Assembly: GCA_963742035.1 (NCBI GenBank)
Contig: CAVUKH010000008.1
Location: 62,001 to 126,000 of the forward strand
DNA from: Bog-473 sp963742035
Lineage (GTDB): Bacteria; Actinomycetota; Acidimicrobiia; Acidimicrobiales; RAAP-2
Direction of reading: 5' to 3'
Length of the DNA stretch: 64,000 nucleotides
The notes under the pieces were generated by a model. That model was not told where the DNA came from. It made no database searches and saw only the letters and a list, made by a program, of their open reading frames with translations. Below, in pieces: positions 53,561-62,656 of the stretch; positions within the stretch are counted from its first letter, which is position 1, and the number at the start of each line of letters is the position of its first letter. A program made the position numbers and the translations under genes.

Positions 53561-54367
53561 ATGGTCGTGCCGTCCCCGTCAGACCGACCGGTGCCGCCCC
53601 CAGAGCTGGACCAGATGGCCCCCGGCTGGACGGCAACGCTGGCCTACCGGTTGGTCCCCCACCTGACCACCTGGAGGCTCACCGGCCCGGACGGCGCGGT
53701 CCGATTCGCCAAAGTGGCGCGGGACGGTTCGCGCTACCCCACTCTGCGCGGAGAAGCAGAGCGCATGGTCTGGGCCGCCCCCTACCTCCCGGTCCCGTTG
53801 GTCGTCGCCCTGAAGGAGCTCGGCGGCACAACCGTCATGCTCACCGAGGCGCTCCCGGGACTGGACGCGACCAACCCGGCGTGGCGGGCCGACCTCCCCG
53901 CGCTGGTGCGCGCCCTCGGCCTCGGACTGCGGGAGCTCCACCATGCGGTCGGCGAGGAATGGTGCCCCTTCCGCTTCGACCTGGCGCGCGCGCTGGGCCA
54001 CGTGGAGGAGCGGGTCCGTACCGACGACATCGACCCGGCCGGGTTCCACGTCGAGCACGCCCATCTGACCCCGGCGGCGGCGCTGGCCGAGCTCGAGGAG
54101 CTGGCGCCCGACGACGAGGACCTGGTCGTGTGCCACGGCGACTACTGCCCTCCCAACGTGGTGCTCCAAGACTGGCGCGTGACGGGCTTCGTCGACCTCG
54201 GCGAGCTGGGCGTCGCCGATCGCTGGTGGGACATCGCGGTCGGGGCCTGGAGCGTCGGCTGGAACTTCGGGGGGGAGTTCGAACCGCTCTTCTACGAGGG
54301 CTACGGCATCGCTCCGGACCCGGGGCGGATCAGGTTCTTCCGTCTTCTCTACGACCTCGTGTCCTGA
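53561..54367 (+). CDS. Aminoglycoside phosphotransferase (APH)-like kinase
   Basis: This 268-residue protein starts at ATG (a GTG two codons later is close to the promoter and may be the real start). Kinase core: DLVVCHGDYCPPNVVLQ (catalytic Asp) and GFVDLGELGVADRWWDIAV (metal-binding Asp), the arrangement of APH(3')-type enzymes. The true target could be a sugar or other metabolite; resistance cannot be inferred from context. The 3' end overlaps the convergent UdgB gene by 19 bases. Confidence 0.9.
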   Translation: MVVPSPSDRPVPPPELDQMAPGWTATLAYRLVPHLTTWRLTGPDGAVRFAKVARDGSRYPTLRGEAERMVWAAPYLPVPLVVALKELGGTTVMLTEALPGLDATNPAWRADLPALVRALGLGLRELHHAVGEEWCPFRFDLARALGHVEERVRTDDIDPAGFHVEHAHLTPAAALAELEELAPDDEDLVVCHGDYCPPNVVLQDWRVTGFVDLGELGVADRWWDIAVGAWSVGWNFGGEFEPLFYEGYGIAPDPGRIRFFRLLYDLVS

Positions 54368-55053
54368 TCGGCGGTGATCAGCTCCCGGGCCCGGGCAAAG
54401 ACGGCGTCGAACATCGGCACGGTGAGCTTCCCCGTGAACGTGTTCTGTTGGCTCGGGTGATAGCTGCCGAGCAACCGGCGTCCGTCAGGGAGCGGGCTCT
54501 CGGCCAAATGGCCGAAGGGCGGCCGGGGACGGAGCCCGTAGTGTGCGGCGACGGCCTGCCAGGCCACCTGCCCCAGGGCCAGAACGACGACGGCCCCGCC
54601 CAGGAGCGACAGCTCGCGGGCGAGGTAGGGCCCGCAGGCTGCACGCTCCGCCGGGGTGGGCTTGTTGGCCGGCGGGGCACAGTGCACCGTGGCCGTGATG
54701 TAGGCACCGCTGAGCTCGAGGCCGTCGTCCCGGGCCGTGCTCGTGGGCTGCGAGGCGAAGCCGGCCCGGTACAGCGCGGCGAAGAGCCAGTCACCCGAAC
54801 GGTCCCCCGTGAACATCCGGCCGGTGCGATTGGCGCCGTGCGCGGCCGGCGCCAGTCCGACCAGCACCAGCGCGGCCCGGGGGTCGCCGAAACCCGGGAC
54901 GCCACGGCCCCAGTAGACCTGCCCGGCATACGAGGCGCGACCCGTCCGGGCCACCTCTTCACGCCAGCTCACCAGCCTCGGGCAGCGTCGACAGTCCGTC
55001 ACGTCCCGTTGCACGGCGGCTACTGAGTCCGGCCGGCTCCGGTTGGACGCCAC
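54349..55053 (-). CDS. udgB: Family 5 uracil-DNA glycosylase
   Basis: This protein has 234 residues from GTG 55053; a TAGGCT -10-like element stands just before it. Two N-terminal cluster Cys (CRRCPRLVSW, 21 and 24) pair with two later ones (VHCAPP, ERAACGPYLAREL) for an iron-sulfur cluster. Catalytic motif A is GLAPAAHGANRTGRMFTGD, motif B GSYHPSQQNTFTGKLT. UdgB removes uracil and deaminated purines from DNA. Divergent from the phosphomutase gene, with start codons 25 bases apart. Confidence 0.92.
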   Translation of the reverse strand: MASNRSRPDSVAAVQRDVTDCRRCPRLVSWREEVARTGRASYAGQVYWGRGVPGFGDPRAALVLVGLAPAAHGANRTGRMFTGDRSGDWLFAALYRAGFASQPTSTARDDGLELSGAYITATVHCAPPANKPTPAERAACGPYLARELSLLGGAVVVLALGQVAWQAVAAHYGLRPRPPFGHLAESPLPDGRRLLGSYHPSQQNTFTGKLTVPMFDAVFARARELITADQDTRS

Positions 55054-55070
55054 GGCGCAGAGCCTACGAT
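55043..55070 (+). promoter_or_regulatory. Promoter of the MSMEG_4193 phosphomutase gene (leaderless)
   Basis: TTGGAC (55043-55048), 16 bases, TACGAT (55065-55070), then the GTG start at 55079. The -35 element lies inside the start of the divergent udgB gene. No ribosome binding site precedes the GTG. Confidence 0.55.
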
Positions 55071-55078
55071 GGGCGGCT

Positions 55079-55765
55079 GTGTCCCCGACCGCCCGTTCTG
55101 CCTCCGCACGCACGTCGGTCCGGCGACGCCACAAGGCTCCCGCGGCGACGGTCGTCCTCCTGGTCCGGCACGGTGCCACCCCCACCACCGGCAAGATGCT
55201 GCCGGGTCAGGCCGCCGGCCTGCACCTCGCCGAGAAGGGCCATGCGCAGGCCGCCGCGGCGGCAGAACGCATCGCCGCCCTGACCACGGCGCCCACTGCC
55301 GTCTACGCCTCGCCACTCGAGCGCACGCGCGAGACGGCCGCCCCCATTGCCCGGGCGCTCGGCCTCCGCGTGCGGACAGCCCCTGGTCTCATTGAGGTCG
55401 ACGTGGGCGATTGGACCGAGAAGCCCCTGGCCCGGCTGTACCGGACCCCGCAGTGGCCCACGGTGCAGCGCTGGCCCAGCGGGTTCCGCTTTCCCGGCGG
55501 TGAGTCGTTCGCAGAGATGTCCGTGCGCTCCATGGACACGGTGCTCGGCCTGGTGGCCGCGCACCCCGGCGAGACCATCGTCGCCGTGTCCCACGCGGAC
55601 CCGATCAAGGCGGTCGTGGCGGCGGCGGCCGGCATGCCACTCGACCTGCTGCAACGACTGGTGATCTCGCCCTGCTCCATTTCCGCCCTCCTCTTCACGG
55701 CGAACGGCCCGGTCGTACTGTGCATGAACTCGACCGGCACGCTCAACGAGTTGGCACTCTCATGA
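55079..55765 (+). CDS. MSMEG_4193 family histidine phosphatase/phosphomutase
   Basis: This protein has 228 residues from the leaderless GTG. The catalytic His is in LLVRHGATPTTGKMLPGQAAGLHLAEKG (His31), with the later SPLERTRETA and SHADPIKAVVAAAAG (second His). These match the TIGR03848 subfamily conserved in actinobacteria. First gene of a block followed by DUF3090 and SCO1664 genes, all separated by a few bases. Confidence 0.92.
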   Translation: MSPTARSASARTSVRRRHKAPAATVVLLVRHGATPTTGKMLPGQAAGLHLAEKGHAQAAAAAERIAALTTAPTAVYASPLERTRETAAPIARALGLRVRTAPGLIEVDVGDWTEKPLARLYRTPQWPTVQRWPSGFRFPGGESFAEMSVRSMDTVLGLVAAHPGETIVAVSHADPIKAVVAAAAGMPLDLLQRLVISPCSISALLFTANGPVVLCMNSTGTLNELALS

Positions 55766-55778
55766 GGAGGCGCGCCGG

Positions 55779-56300
55779 GTGAGCGACGAGTACGACTTCG
55801 ACGCGCCCGACCATTGCACGGTCGGTGTCGTCGGCGACGTGGGCCAACGCCTCTTCCTCTTCTATTGCCGCCAGGGTCTGTCGGAGACGACGGTCAAGGT
55901 GGAGAAGCAACAGGTGGCGGTGCTCGCCGGCTATCTCGGACGGATCGTCAAGGAGCTGGGCCGTCCCGGTCATCTGCCCGATGACCTCGAGTTCTACGGC
56001 ACCGAGGAGTTCGAGTGGGTCGTGGGGACGATCGGCGTCTCGTACGACGAAGAGCTCGACCGGATCATTGTGGTGCTCGAAGAGATCGGCGTCGAGGACG
56101 AGGACGACGAGGACGAGGAGATGGAGAGCGGGCACGTGCTCCGCGTCGCGCTCACCCGCGAACAGGCGGCGGCCTTCGCCATTCAGGCCACCCGGCTGGT
56201 AGAGGCGGGCCGCCCACCGTGCCCCCTGTGTTCGCTCCCGTTGGACCCGGCCGGGCACGACTGCCCGCGCACCAACGGACACCGGCCACCGGTGACCTAG
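55779..56300 (+). CDS. DUF3090 family protein
   Basis: This 173-residue protein with GC-rich codons starts at GTG 55779, 13 bases after the phosphomutase stop. It begins FDAPDHCTVGVVGDVGQRLFLFYCRQG and ends CPLCSLPLDPAGHDCPRTNGHRPP, with a Cys-rich C-terminus that may bind zinc and an acidic stretch (EDEDDEDEEMESG) in the middle. The family occurs in actinobacteria next to SCO1664-like genes and has no known activity. Confidence 0.93.
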   Translation: MSDEYDFDAPDHCTVGVVGDVGQRLFLFYCRQGLSETTVKVEKQQVAVLAGYLGRIVKELGRPGHLPDDLEFYGTEEFEWVVGTIGVSYDEELDRIIVVLEEIGVEDEDDEDEEMESGHVLRVALTREQAAAFAIQATRLVEAGRPPCPLCSLPLDPAGHDCPRTNGHRPPVT

Positions 56301-56305
56301 CAGCG

Positions 56306-57016
56306 GTGTCCGACCCTGAGGTCGAGCGCGTCCTCATTGAGGGAGACATGGAGGTCCACGGCCGCATCGCCGGGAGCTCGAACGCGACGCTGCTCGTCAC
56401 CTGTCGTCTGCAGGGCGAGGAACTCCTCGCGGTCTACAAACCCTTGAAGGGCGAGCGGCCGCTGTGGGACTTCCCCGGCGGGCTCTTCCGGCGTGAGGTG
56501 GCTGCCTACGCGCTCTCCGAGGCCCTCGGCTGGGGGCTCGTGCCCGAGACGGTCGCACGGCCCGAGGGCCCATTCGGGCAGGGGTCGGTGCAGCGCTTCG
56601 TGCACGAGGACGGCACCTCGCACTACTTCACGCTGCGCGACGAGCCCAAATGGCACCCGGTTCTCACGCGGCTCTGCGCGTTCGACGTCGTGGCCAATAA
56701 CGCCGACCGCAAGAGCGGCCACGTGCTGCTGGCCGACGATCGGCTGTGGGCCATCGACAACGGGCTCTGCTTCAACACGCACGACAAGTTGCGGACGGTG
56801 ATCTGGGACTTCGGCGGGGAACCGCTCGACGCCGGCGTGGAGGATGACCTGGCCCGCCTCACCCGCGACGGGGTGCCCGATGCGCTGTGCGAGCTCCTCG
56901 ACCCGGCCGAGCTCGCCGCCACCATGGACCGGGCGGCCTGGTTGCTCGGCCTGCGCGCCCTGCCAGAGCTGGTCGACGACGGGGACTGGCCCCCCTACCC
57001 CTGGCCCCTGGTCTGA
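56306..57016 (+). CDS. SCO1664 family protein (kinase-like fold)
   Basis: This protein has 236 residues from GTG 56306, five bases after the DUF3090 stop. Kinase-like fold features: LLAVYKPLKGERPLWDFPGGLFRREVAAYALSEALGWGLVPETVARPEGPFGQGSVQRFV (ATP-binding lobe with the Lys of VYKP) and FDVVANNADRKSGHVLLADD (catalytic Asn/Asp region) plus LWAIDNGLCFNTHDKLRTVIWDF. Related in fold to PI3/PI4-kinase-like proteins; the substrate is unknown. Confidence 0.92.
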   Translation: MSDPEVERVLIEGDMEVHGRIAGSSNATLLVTCRLQGEELLAVYKPLKGERPLWDFPGGLFRREVAAYALSEALGWGLVPETVARPEGPFGQGSVQRFVHEDGTSHYFTLRDEPKWHPVLTRLCAFDVVANNADRKSGHVLLADDRLWAIDNGLCFNTHDKLRTVIWDFGGEPLDAGVEDDLARLTRDGVPDALCELLDPAELAATMDRAAWLLGLRALPELVDDGDWPPYPWPLV

Positions 57017-57154
57017 GCCCGTCCGGGCCAACCGGGAGGAGCCCAGCTCAGGAACTTGGGTGATAGTTGACTAGTTTCATAGGTATTGTTAATCCACTGA
57101 GATATAGCGGGGCCATTCCTCAAGACCGCCCGCGCCGACTGCATCGGACCCACA

Positions 57155-58117
57155 ATGTCGATTGATCCGTACATCGTCCTCGGAAGCGCCCTGGTCGGGT
57201 TCCTGGTCGGGATGACCGGTGCCGGCGGCGGCGCATTGATGACGCCGATGCTCATCCTCCTCTTCGGCGTCAAGCCGTCCACCGCGATCTCGAGCGATCT
57301 GGTGGCGGCCGTACTGATGCGCCCGGTGGGCGCCGTCGTGCACATGACCAAGAAGACGGTGAACTACTCATTAGTCGGGTGGATGGTCCTCGGTTCCGTC
57401 CCGGCCGCCCTCCTCGGCGCCTACGTCCTGCACGAGCTGGGCAACTCCACCGGTGCCGAGAACAACGTGCAGATCCTGCTCGGCGCCGCACTGCTCCTCG
57501 GCGCCTTCGCCATGGTGCTGCGCTACGGACTCGATCGCCGTTCCGGCCACAGCCGCCAGGGCCTCATCGGCGACGTCATCGTGCGCCCACTCCCCACCGT
57601 CGCTATCGGGCTGCTGGGCGGCTTCGTCGTCGGGATGACCTCGGTGGGCTCGGGGTCGCTGATGATCGTGCTGCTCCTGTTCATGTACCCGGTGCTCGGG
57701 GCCAACCAACTGGTCGGCACCGACCTGACCCAGGCCGTCCCGCTGACCTTGGCGGCCGCGCTGGGCGCGCTGGCCTTCGGCCACGTCGAGTTCGCGGTGA
57801 CGACGTCGATCGTGATCGGCAGCGTGCCGGCCGTCCTCGTCGGTTCCCTCATCTCCTCGCGGGCGCCCGACCGCTACATCCGCCCGGTGATCACCTTCGT
57901 GATCTTCGCCTCGGGGCTCAAGTACGTCGGCCTGAGCACCACTGCGCTCGGCTGGACACTCGGCGCCGTGCTGCTGGGGACCGCCACCGTCTGGCTCGCC
58001 TACATCCGGCCGCGGCGGGCCGGCCTCGGGTCCGTGCCGACTGCACGCGATGTCGTGCTCGGGCCGGCACCGACCACCGTGACGGCGACCCTGACCGGAG
58101 AGCCCGGGTCGGGTTAG
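57155..58117 (+). CDS. TauE/SafE (TSUP) family exporter
   Basis: This 320-residue protein has two four-helix halves that each carry the GFLVGMTGAGGG/GFVVGMTSVGSG repeat and a DLV-type loop (SDLVAAVLM, TDLTQAVPL). TSUP proteins export sulfite, sulfoacetate or related anions. Upstream lies an AT-rich stretch with a TTGACT/TAATCC promoter-like pair (17-base spacing). The stop overlaps the convergent DUF459 gene by four bases. Confidence 0.92.
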   Translation: MSIDPYIVLGSALVGFLVGMTGAGGGALMTPMLILLFGVKPSTAISSDLVAAVLMRPVGAVVHMTKKTVNYSLVGWMVLGSVPAALLGAYVLHELGNSTGAENNVQILLGAALLLGAFAMVLRYGLDRRSGHSRQGLIGDVIVRPLPTVAIGLLGGFVVGMTSVGSGSLMIVLLLFMYPVLGANQLVGTDLTQAVPLTLAAALGALAFGHVEFAVTTSIVIGSVPAVLVGSLISSRAPDRYIRPVITFVIFASGLKYVGLSTTALGWTLGAVLLGTATVWLAYIRPRRAGLGSVPTARDVVLGPAPTTVTATLTGEPGSG

Positions 58118-59199
58118 ATGTGGTAGCCGAGTGTGTGCAGCTCGGCCATGACTTGCTGTGCCGCCACCTGGCCCCCACCCGGGGTCAGGTGGGTGCCGTC
58201 CGGCGTGCGCACGTTGACGACCTGCCCCGCCCCGTTCGTGACGAAGGCCGTGTAGCCGCCCTGCACCGTCCCGAGCGTGTGGTCCGTGCTGACGTACGTC
58301 ACGGGTGGATGCGCCTTCACCGCCTGCTGCTGGACCACGGCGTTGACGTCGGACATCTGCGCGTTGAGGCCCGGGTTCTGCATCGGCGGCATGCCCACCC
58401 AGACGACCGTGGCGCCGTGACTCCCGGCGATCTGCATGAACTGGGCCACCCGCTGCGCGTAGAGCGTGTTCCACTGCGGCGACGTGTAGGGCACATCGGG
58501 GGGCCCGAGAAAGTCCTGCGCGTCGTTGGCCCCGATCATGACGACGATCACCTGTGGGTTCGTCGCCTTTATGTCGGCGGTCAGTTCGGCCGGCCAGTTG
58601 AAGTAGTCGGGCCTCGTCAGTCCGGTGCTCACCCGGCCGTCGAGCGACGCGCTGACCACGCCGGTGCCGGCCAGGTCGGGCTGCAGCGCGTCACCGAGGT
58701 CGATGCCGATGGAGTCGCCGACGATCAGGACACGCAACGGGTTGGCCGCAGTGGGCTCCTTCGGGTTGGGAGGCACCGTCGTCGGTGTCGCCGCCCCCGT
58801 GCCACCGTTCCTGGGCGCCGCCGGGGGTTTCGACGGCCCCGGTCGCGGTCCGGCCACCGTCAGCCCGGTGGACCCGCCGGACAGGCCGTTGCCGCGGCCC
58901 GTGATGGAGACGAAGTGGGAGAGCTGCAGCGCGCGGCTGATGGCGGCCACCGGGCCCGTCACGTCGAGGCTCACCGTGCGCCGGGTCCCGACGGGTGAGA
59001 CCTGGGCGTTGTGCTGCAACGTGGGTGCGTACAACAGGAACCAGACGGCGAAGGCGGCGCAGCCGAGGGCCAGGACATGTCGCCATGGTGCCCGCGCCCG
59101 CCCGTCGTCGACCGGGGACAGCTCGGCGTGCGCATGGGACTGGAACTCGGCCGGTGACTCCCAGTTCACGTGATGCGGCGGTGTGCGGGCGTCGGCCAT
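58114..59199 (-). CDS. Membrane-anchored SGNH hydrolase (DUF459)
   Basis: This 361-residue protein has one N-terminal membrane helix (about 41-59) followed by a Pro/Thr-rich linker and an SGNH domain: LIVGDSIGIDLGDAL (Ser163), GANDA, and DGTHLTPGG near the C-terminus carrying the Asp and His. DUF459 proteins are periplasmic or extracellular partners of O-acyl transfer. Its ATG overlaps the stop of the MBOAT gene (TGATG), so they act together. Confidence 0.9.
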   Translation of the reverse strand: MADARTPPHHVNWESPAEFQSHAHAELSPVDDGRARAPWRHVLALGCAAFAVWFLLYAPTLQHNAQVSPVGTRRTVSLDVTGPVAAISRALQLSHFVSITGRGNGLSGGSTGLTVAGPRPGPSKPPAAPRNGGTGAATPTTVPPNPKEPTAANPLRVLIVGDSIGIDLGDALQPDLAGTGVVSASLDGRVSTGLTRPDYFNWPAELTADIKATNPQVIVVMIGANDAQDFLGPPDVPYTSPQWNTLYAQRVAQFMQIAGSHGATVVWVGMPPMQNPGLNAQMSDVNAVVQQQAVKAHPPVTYVSTDHTLGTVQGGYTAFVTNGAGQVVNVRTPDGTHLTPGGGQVAAQQVMAELHTLGYHI

Positions 59200-60626
59200 C
59201 AGAAGCGGTAGTAGATGAAGGGCGCGACGCCGACCGGACCAAAGGTGGTGATGCCGAGCAGGGCGAAGGCGAGCAGGCCGACCTGCACGGCGGTCTTCTG
59301 CCGTGAGAAAGCCGCCTGCAGGCGGTCGATGCGTAGGGGGGGCACGAACTGCGAGGCGAGGGTGCCGAAGACGGTCAGGACGAGGAGCGGCGTCACCAGC
59401 GGGGACGCCTCACCCCACCCTGTGAAGACGCGGCCGATGACCGCCAGGGCCTGTGACGTCCCCGTGGCATTGAAGAAGACCCATCCCAGACAGACGTACT
59501 GGAAGGTCAGGAACCGCTGCACCCACACGCGTACCGGCCCGTCGGCCACGCCCGGGAGCCCGCGCCGTTCCCGGCTGGCCCGGCGCAGATGGCCGAAGGA
59601 CTGCCCCGCCCCCTGCAGTGCCCCCCAGATCACGAACGTCCACGCTGCACCGTGCCACAAACCACCCAGCACCATGGTGATCATGATGTTGCGGATGGTC
59701 TGGGCCTGCCCGTTGGCACTGCCGCCAAGCGGGATGTAGAGGTAGTCCCGCAGCCAGCGCGACAGCGTCATGTGCCAACGCCGCCAGAAGTCCTGCAGGT
59801 TGCGGGCCGTGTACGGCGCATCGAAGTTCTGGGGGAAACGGAACCCGAGCAGCATGGCGAGCCCGATGGCGATGTCGGTGTAGCCGCTGAAGTCGCAGTA
59901 GATCTGCACCGCATAGCCCCAGGCGGCGAAGATCGCCTCGGGCGCCGAATGCTGGGTGGGCGACGTGAAGACGGGCGTGACGATGGCGCTCGACACGTAG
60001 GAGGAGATCACGACCTTCTTGAAGAGACCGGCCAGAATGAGCCAGAAGGCGCGCGAGTAGTCCACCGAGTCCGGGTCGCGACGCCGGCGGATCTGGGGCA
60101 GCAGCTCGGTGCCGCGCACGATCGGGCCCGCCAGCAGGTGCGGGAAGAACGAGATGTAGACGGCGAAGTCCAGCGGCTTGGCGGGCTCGAGCTCGCGGCG
60201 GTAGATGTCGACGACATAGCTGATGGCCATGAAGGTGAAGAACGAGATGGCGATGGGCAGCCCCACCTGCAGCAGAGGGACGGCCCTTCCCATCCCCAGG
60301 GCATGGGTGAGGTTGTCGAGGTTCACCGAGACGAAGCCGTAGTACTTGAACCAGCCGAGGATGGCCAGCAGCGCGCCGACCGACACCCCCATGGCTATGC
60401 GCCGGACGCGCTCGGTGCGGGTGGCGTTGACCCAGACCCCACCGGCGAAGGCAACGACCGTCGTCGTGAGCAGCAGCAGGCAGTAGCTCCAGCCCACCCA
60501 GCCGTAGAACACGTAGCTCAGGCCGATCATGGACAGCTTCCACCAGCCCGCGTAGGGGTTGAGCAGCCAGTTCACCGTGAAGGCGATGGCGAAGAAGACG
60601 GCGAAGTCGATTGTGGGAAAGAGCAT
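59199..60626 (-). CDS. MBOAT (AlgI/DltB-type) O-acyltransferase
   Basis: This protein has 475 residues from the ATG at 60626. It contains VGLPIAISFFTFMAISYVVDIYRRE, FPHLLAGPIVRG, QIYCDFSGYTDIAIGLAMLLGF and the catalytic region WRRWHMTLSRWLRDYLYIPLGGSANG (His about 283) plus GGLWHGAAWTFVIWG (His about 323). It transfers acyl groups across the membrane to an exopolysaccharide or cell-wall polymer, which the DUF459 protein would modify on the outer side. Confidence 0.93.
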   Translation of the reverse strand: MLFPTIDFAVFFAIAFTVNWLLNPYAGWWKLSMIGLSYVFYGWVGWSYCLLLLTTTVVAFAGGVWVNATRTERVRRIAMGVSVGALLAILGWFKYYGFVSVNLDNLTHALGMGRAVPLLQVGLPIAISFFTFMAISYVVDIYRRELEPAKPLDFAVYISFFPHLLAGPIVRGTELLPQIRRRRDPDSVDYSRAFWLILAGLFKKVVISSYVSSAIVTPVFTSPTQHSAPEAIFAAWGYAVQIYCDFSGYTDIAIGLAMLLGFRFPQNFDAPYTARNLQDFWRRWHMTLSRWLRDYLYIPLGGSANGQAQTIRNIMITMVLGGLWHGAAWTFVIWGALQGAGQSFGHLRRASRERRGLPGVADGPVRVWVQRFLTFQYVCLGWVFFNATGTSQALAVIGRVFTGWGEASPLVTPLLVLTVFGTLASQFVPPLRIDRLQAAFSRQKTAVQVGLLAFALLGITTFGPVGVAPFIYYRF

Positions 60627-60804
60627 CAGGTGCAATCAGCGGACTGCGCCGAATGTACTGCCGGTCGCCTCCGCTGAGCGTGCACCGTCCGACCGCGAGA
60701 GGGCGGGTGGTGCCGGTTCCTTGGTGCCCACGCTGCCGCGGCTGCCGTGGCGGACCCACGAGGCGGGCGGCGTCCCGGGACCCTGGGCCCCGGTGGGGCT
60801 GGCG

Positions 60805-61776
60805 TCAGCCCTTGGCCTTCAGCGCCTCAATGAGCGCGGGCAGCACCTTGTGCACGTCACCCACAATGCCGAGGTCGGCCACCGAGAAGATCGGCGCCTC
60901 CTGGTCCTTGTTGATGGCGACGATGTTCTTGGACCCCTTCATCCCCACCAGGTGCTGCGTGGCCCCCGAGATCCCGCACGCCACGTAGACGGTGGGCTTC
61001 ACGGTCTTGCCCGTCTGGCCGACCTGGTGCGAGTAGGGCACCCAACCGGCGTCGACGATGGCGCGGCTGGCGCCGGCGGCGCCGTGCAGGAGCTTGGCCA
61101 GCTCCTCAATCAGGGCGTAGTTGGCCGCATCGCCCAGCCCGCGGCCGCCCGACACGACGACGGCGGCCTCGTCGAGCTTGGGACCGCTGCGCTCTTCGAC
61201 GTGTCGCTCCACGATCTTCGCCGTATTGGTGGCGGCGACGTCGGGAACCGGTGCGGACACCACGGCGGCGGCGGCGCCACCCGACGGCTCCGGCGCGAAC
61301 GACTTGGCGCGGATGACGAAGATGGCCGGTCCCTCGCCCGTGAAGCGCGCCGTGACGATGTGACTCCCACCGAACACGGGGTGCTGACTGGACAGCGCAC
61401 CGTCGCTCTCGACCAGGCCGGTCACGTTGGTCAGGACCGGCCGGCCGAGCTTGGCCGAGAGCCGCCCCGCCACGTCACGCCCCTCGTAGGTGGCGGGCAT
61501 GAGGATGGCGTCGGGAGCGTTACCGCCCTGCACCAGCGCGGCCAGCGCGGCCGCCACCGGAACGCCGGGCAGCGCGCCACCGAGGTCGCCCACGTCGTAA
61601 AGCGTCGTCGCGCCGTACTCCCCGAGCGGGCCCGCCAGCGACGCCGCGTCGGCACCCCAGGCGACGGCCTCGACCGTCGAGGCGACCGCACGGGCCTCGG
61701 TCAGTAACTCGAGCGTGACCGGCGTCGGTCCGTTGTCGCCCACTTCTGCCAGCACCCATACCTTGCCGATCGGCAT
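60805..61776 (-). CDS. etfA: Electron transfer flavoprotein subunit alpha
   Basis: This 323-residue protein carries the FAD-binding C-terminal domain: SGGRGLGDAANYALIEELAKLLHGAAGASRAIVDAGWVPYSHQVGQTGKTVKPTVYVACGISGATQHLVGMKGSKNIVAINKD, the classical ETF-alpha signature. It passes electrons from acyl-CoA dehydrogenases to the quinone pool. One base separates it from etfB upstream. Confidence 0.96.
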   Translation of the reverse strand: MPIGKVWVLAEVGDNGPTPVTLELLTEARAVASTVEAVAWGADAASLAGPLGEYGATTLYDVGDLGGALPGVPVAAALAALVQGGNAPDAILMPATYEGRDVAGRLSAKLGRPVLTNVTGLVESDGALSSQHPVFGGSHIVTARFTGEGPAIFVIRAKSFAPEPSGGAAAAVVSAPVPDVAATNTAKIVERHVEERSGPKLDEAAVVVSGGRGLGDAANYALIEELAKLLHGAAGASRAIVDAGWVPYSHQVGQTGKTVKPTVYVACGISGATQHLVGMKGSKNIVAINKDQEAPIFSVADLGIVGDVHKVLPALIEALKAKG

Positions 61777-61777
61777 C

Positions 61778-62554
61778 TCAGACCACCTTCAACTGCTCGA
61801 GGAAGGCCACGACGCGCTGGGCGCCGTCGCCTTCGTCCACCACGATCTCTCCCGCCCCACGTGCTTCGGCCTCGGACACGTCCGTGATCTCCTGCCCCGC
61901 CCCGGCCGCGCCGACCTGCGCCGCGTCGATCCCGAGGTCGGCCACTGTGAGGTTGTCCACCGGCTTGGACTTCGCCGCCATGATCCCCTTGAAGGAGGGG
62001 TAGCGCGGCTCGACCACGCCGGCGGTGACCGTCACCAGGGCCGGCAGCGGGCACACGATCTCGTCGTAGCCCGCCTCCGTCTGACGCTCGACCTTCACCG
62101 AGCTGCCGTCGACGGCAATGGCCTTGGCGAAGGTCACCGAGGGCAGACCCATGAGCTCGGCCACCTGGACGGGCAGGGTGCCCGTGTAGCCGTCGGTCGA
62201 CTCGGTCGCCATCACGACCAGGTCGGGGTTGGCCCGCGCGATTGCGGCGGCCAACACCCGGGCGGTGCCCAGCGCGTCACTGCCGGCCAGCGCGTCATCA
62301 CTGATGAGGATGGCCTTGGCCGCGCCCATGGCCAGGCCGGTGCGCAAACCCGACGTCTCGCCTCCGGGTGCCATGGAGACGAGGGTGACCTCGTCGCCGT
62401 CGCCCGAGGCCAGCTGGAGCGCCATCTCGACTCCGTAGTTGTCCGAGTCGTCCATGATGAGCTTGCCGGACCGGTCCAGGGTGTTGGTGCCGGGATTCAG
62501 CGAGGAGGGGGCGGCCGGATCGGGTATCTGCTTGACGCATACGACGACGTTCAT
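61778..62554 (-). CDS. etfB: Electron transfer flavoprotein subunit beta
   Basis: This protein has 258 residues from the ATG at 62554. It has MNVVVCVKQIPDPAAPSS, NYGVEMALQL, VVMATESTDGYTGTLPVQVAELMGLPSVTFAKAI and the ETF-beta signature VEPRYPSFKGIMAAKSKPV. First gene of the etfBA operon. A small inverted repeat stands just before its start codon. Confidence 0.96.
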   Translation of the reverse strand: MNVVVCVKQIPDPAAPSSLNPGTNTLDRSGKLIMDDSDNYGVEMALQLASGDGDEVTLVSMAPGGETSGLRTGLAMGAAKAILISDDALAGSDALGTARVLAAAIARANPDLVVMATESTDGYTGTLPVQVAELMGLPSVTFAKAIAVDGSSVKVERQTEAGYDEIVCPLPALVTVTAGVVEPRYPSFKGIMAAKSKPVDNLTVADLGIDAAQVGAAGAGQEITDVSEAEARGAGEIVVDEGDGAQRVVAFLEQLKVV

Positions 62555-62557
62555 GGC

Positions 62558-62575
62558 GGTCCATCTTTGTGGACC
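62558..62575 (-). promoter_or_regulatory. Hairpin/inverted repeat directly upstream of etfB
   Basis: Perfect 6-bp arms GGTCCA and TGGACC flank a 6-base loop and end three bases before the etfB start codon, where the ribosome binding site would be. No other Shine-Dalgarno sequence is visible. The hairpin could limit initiation, or the DNA repeat could be an operator for a repressor of fatty-acid genes. Confidence 0.45.
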
Positions 62576-62656
62576 AGGGCCGTTCCCCGCCATTCGGCCC
62601 GGTGACGAGCCACTTTTGGGCACCGCCCACGGACGGGCGATCGACGCCCGGCTCTC

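Noticed and set aside
53561..54367. Aminoglycoside resistance gene
   Set aside because: The kinase motifs are clear, but APH-like folds serve many metabolites and nothing around it indicates resistance.
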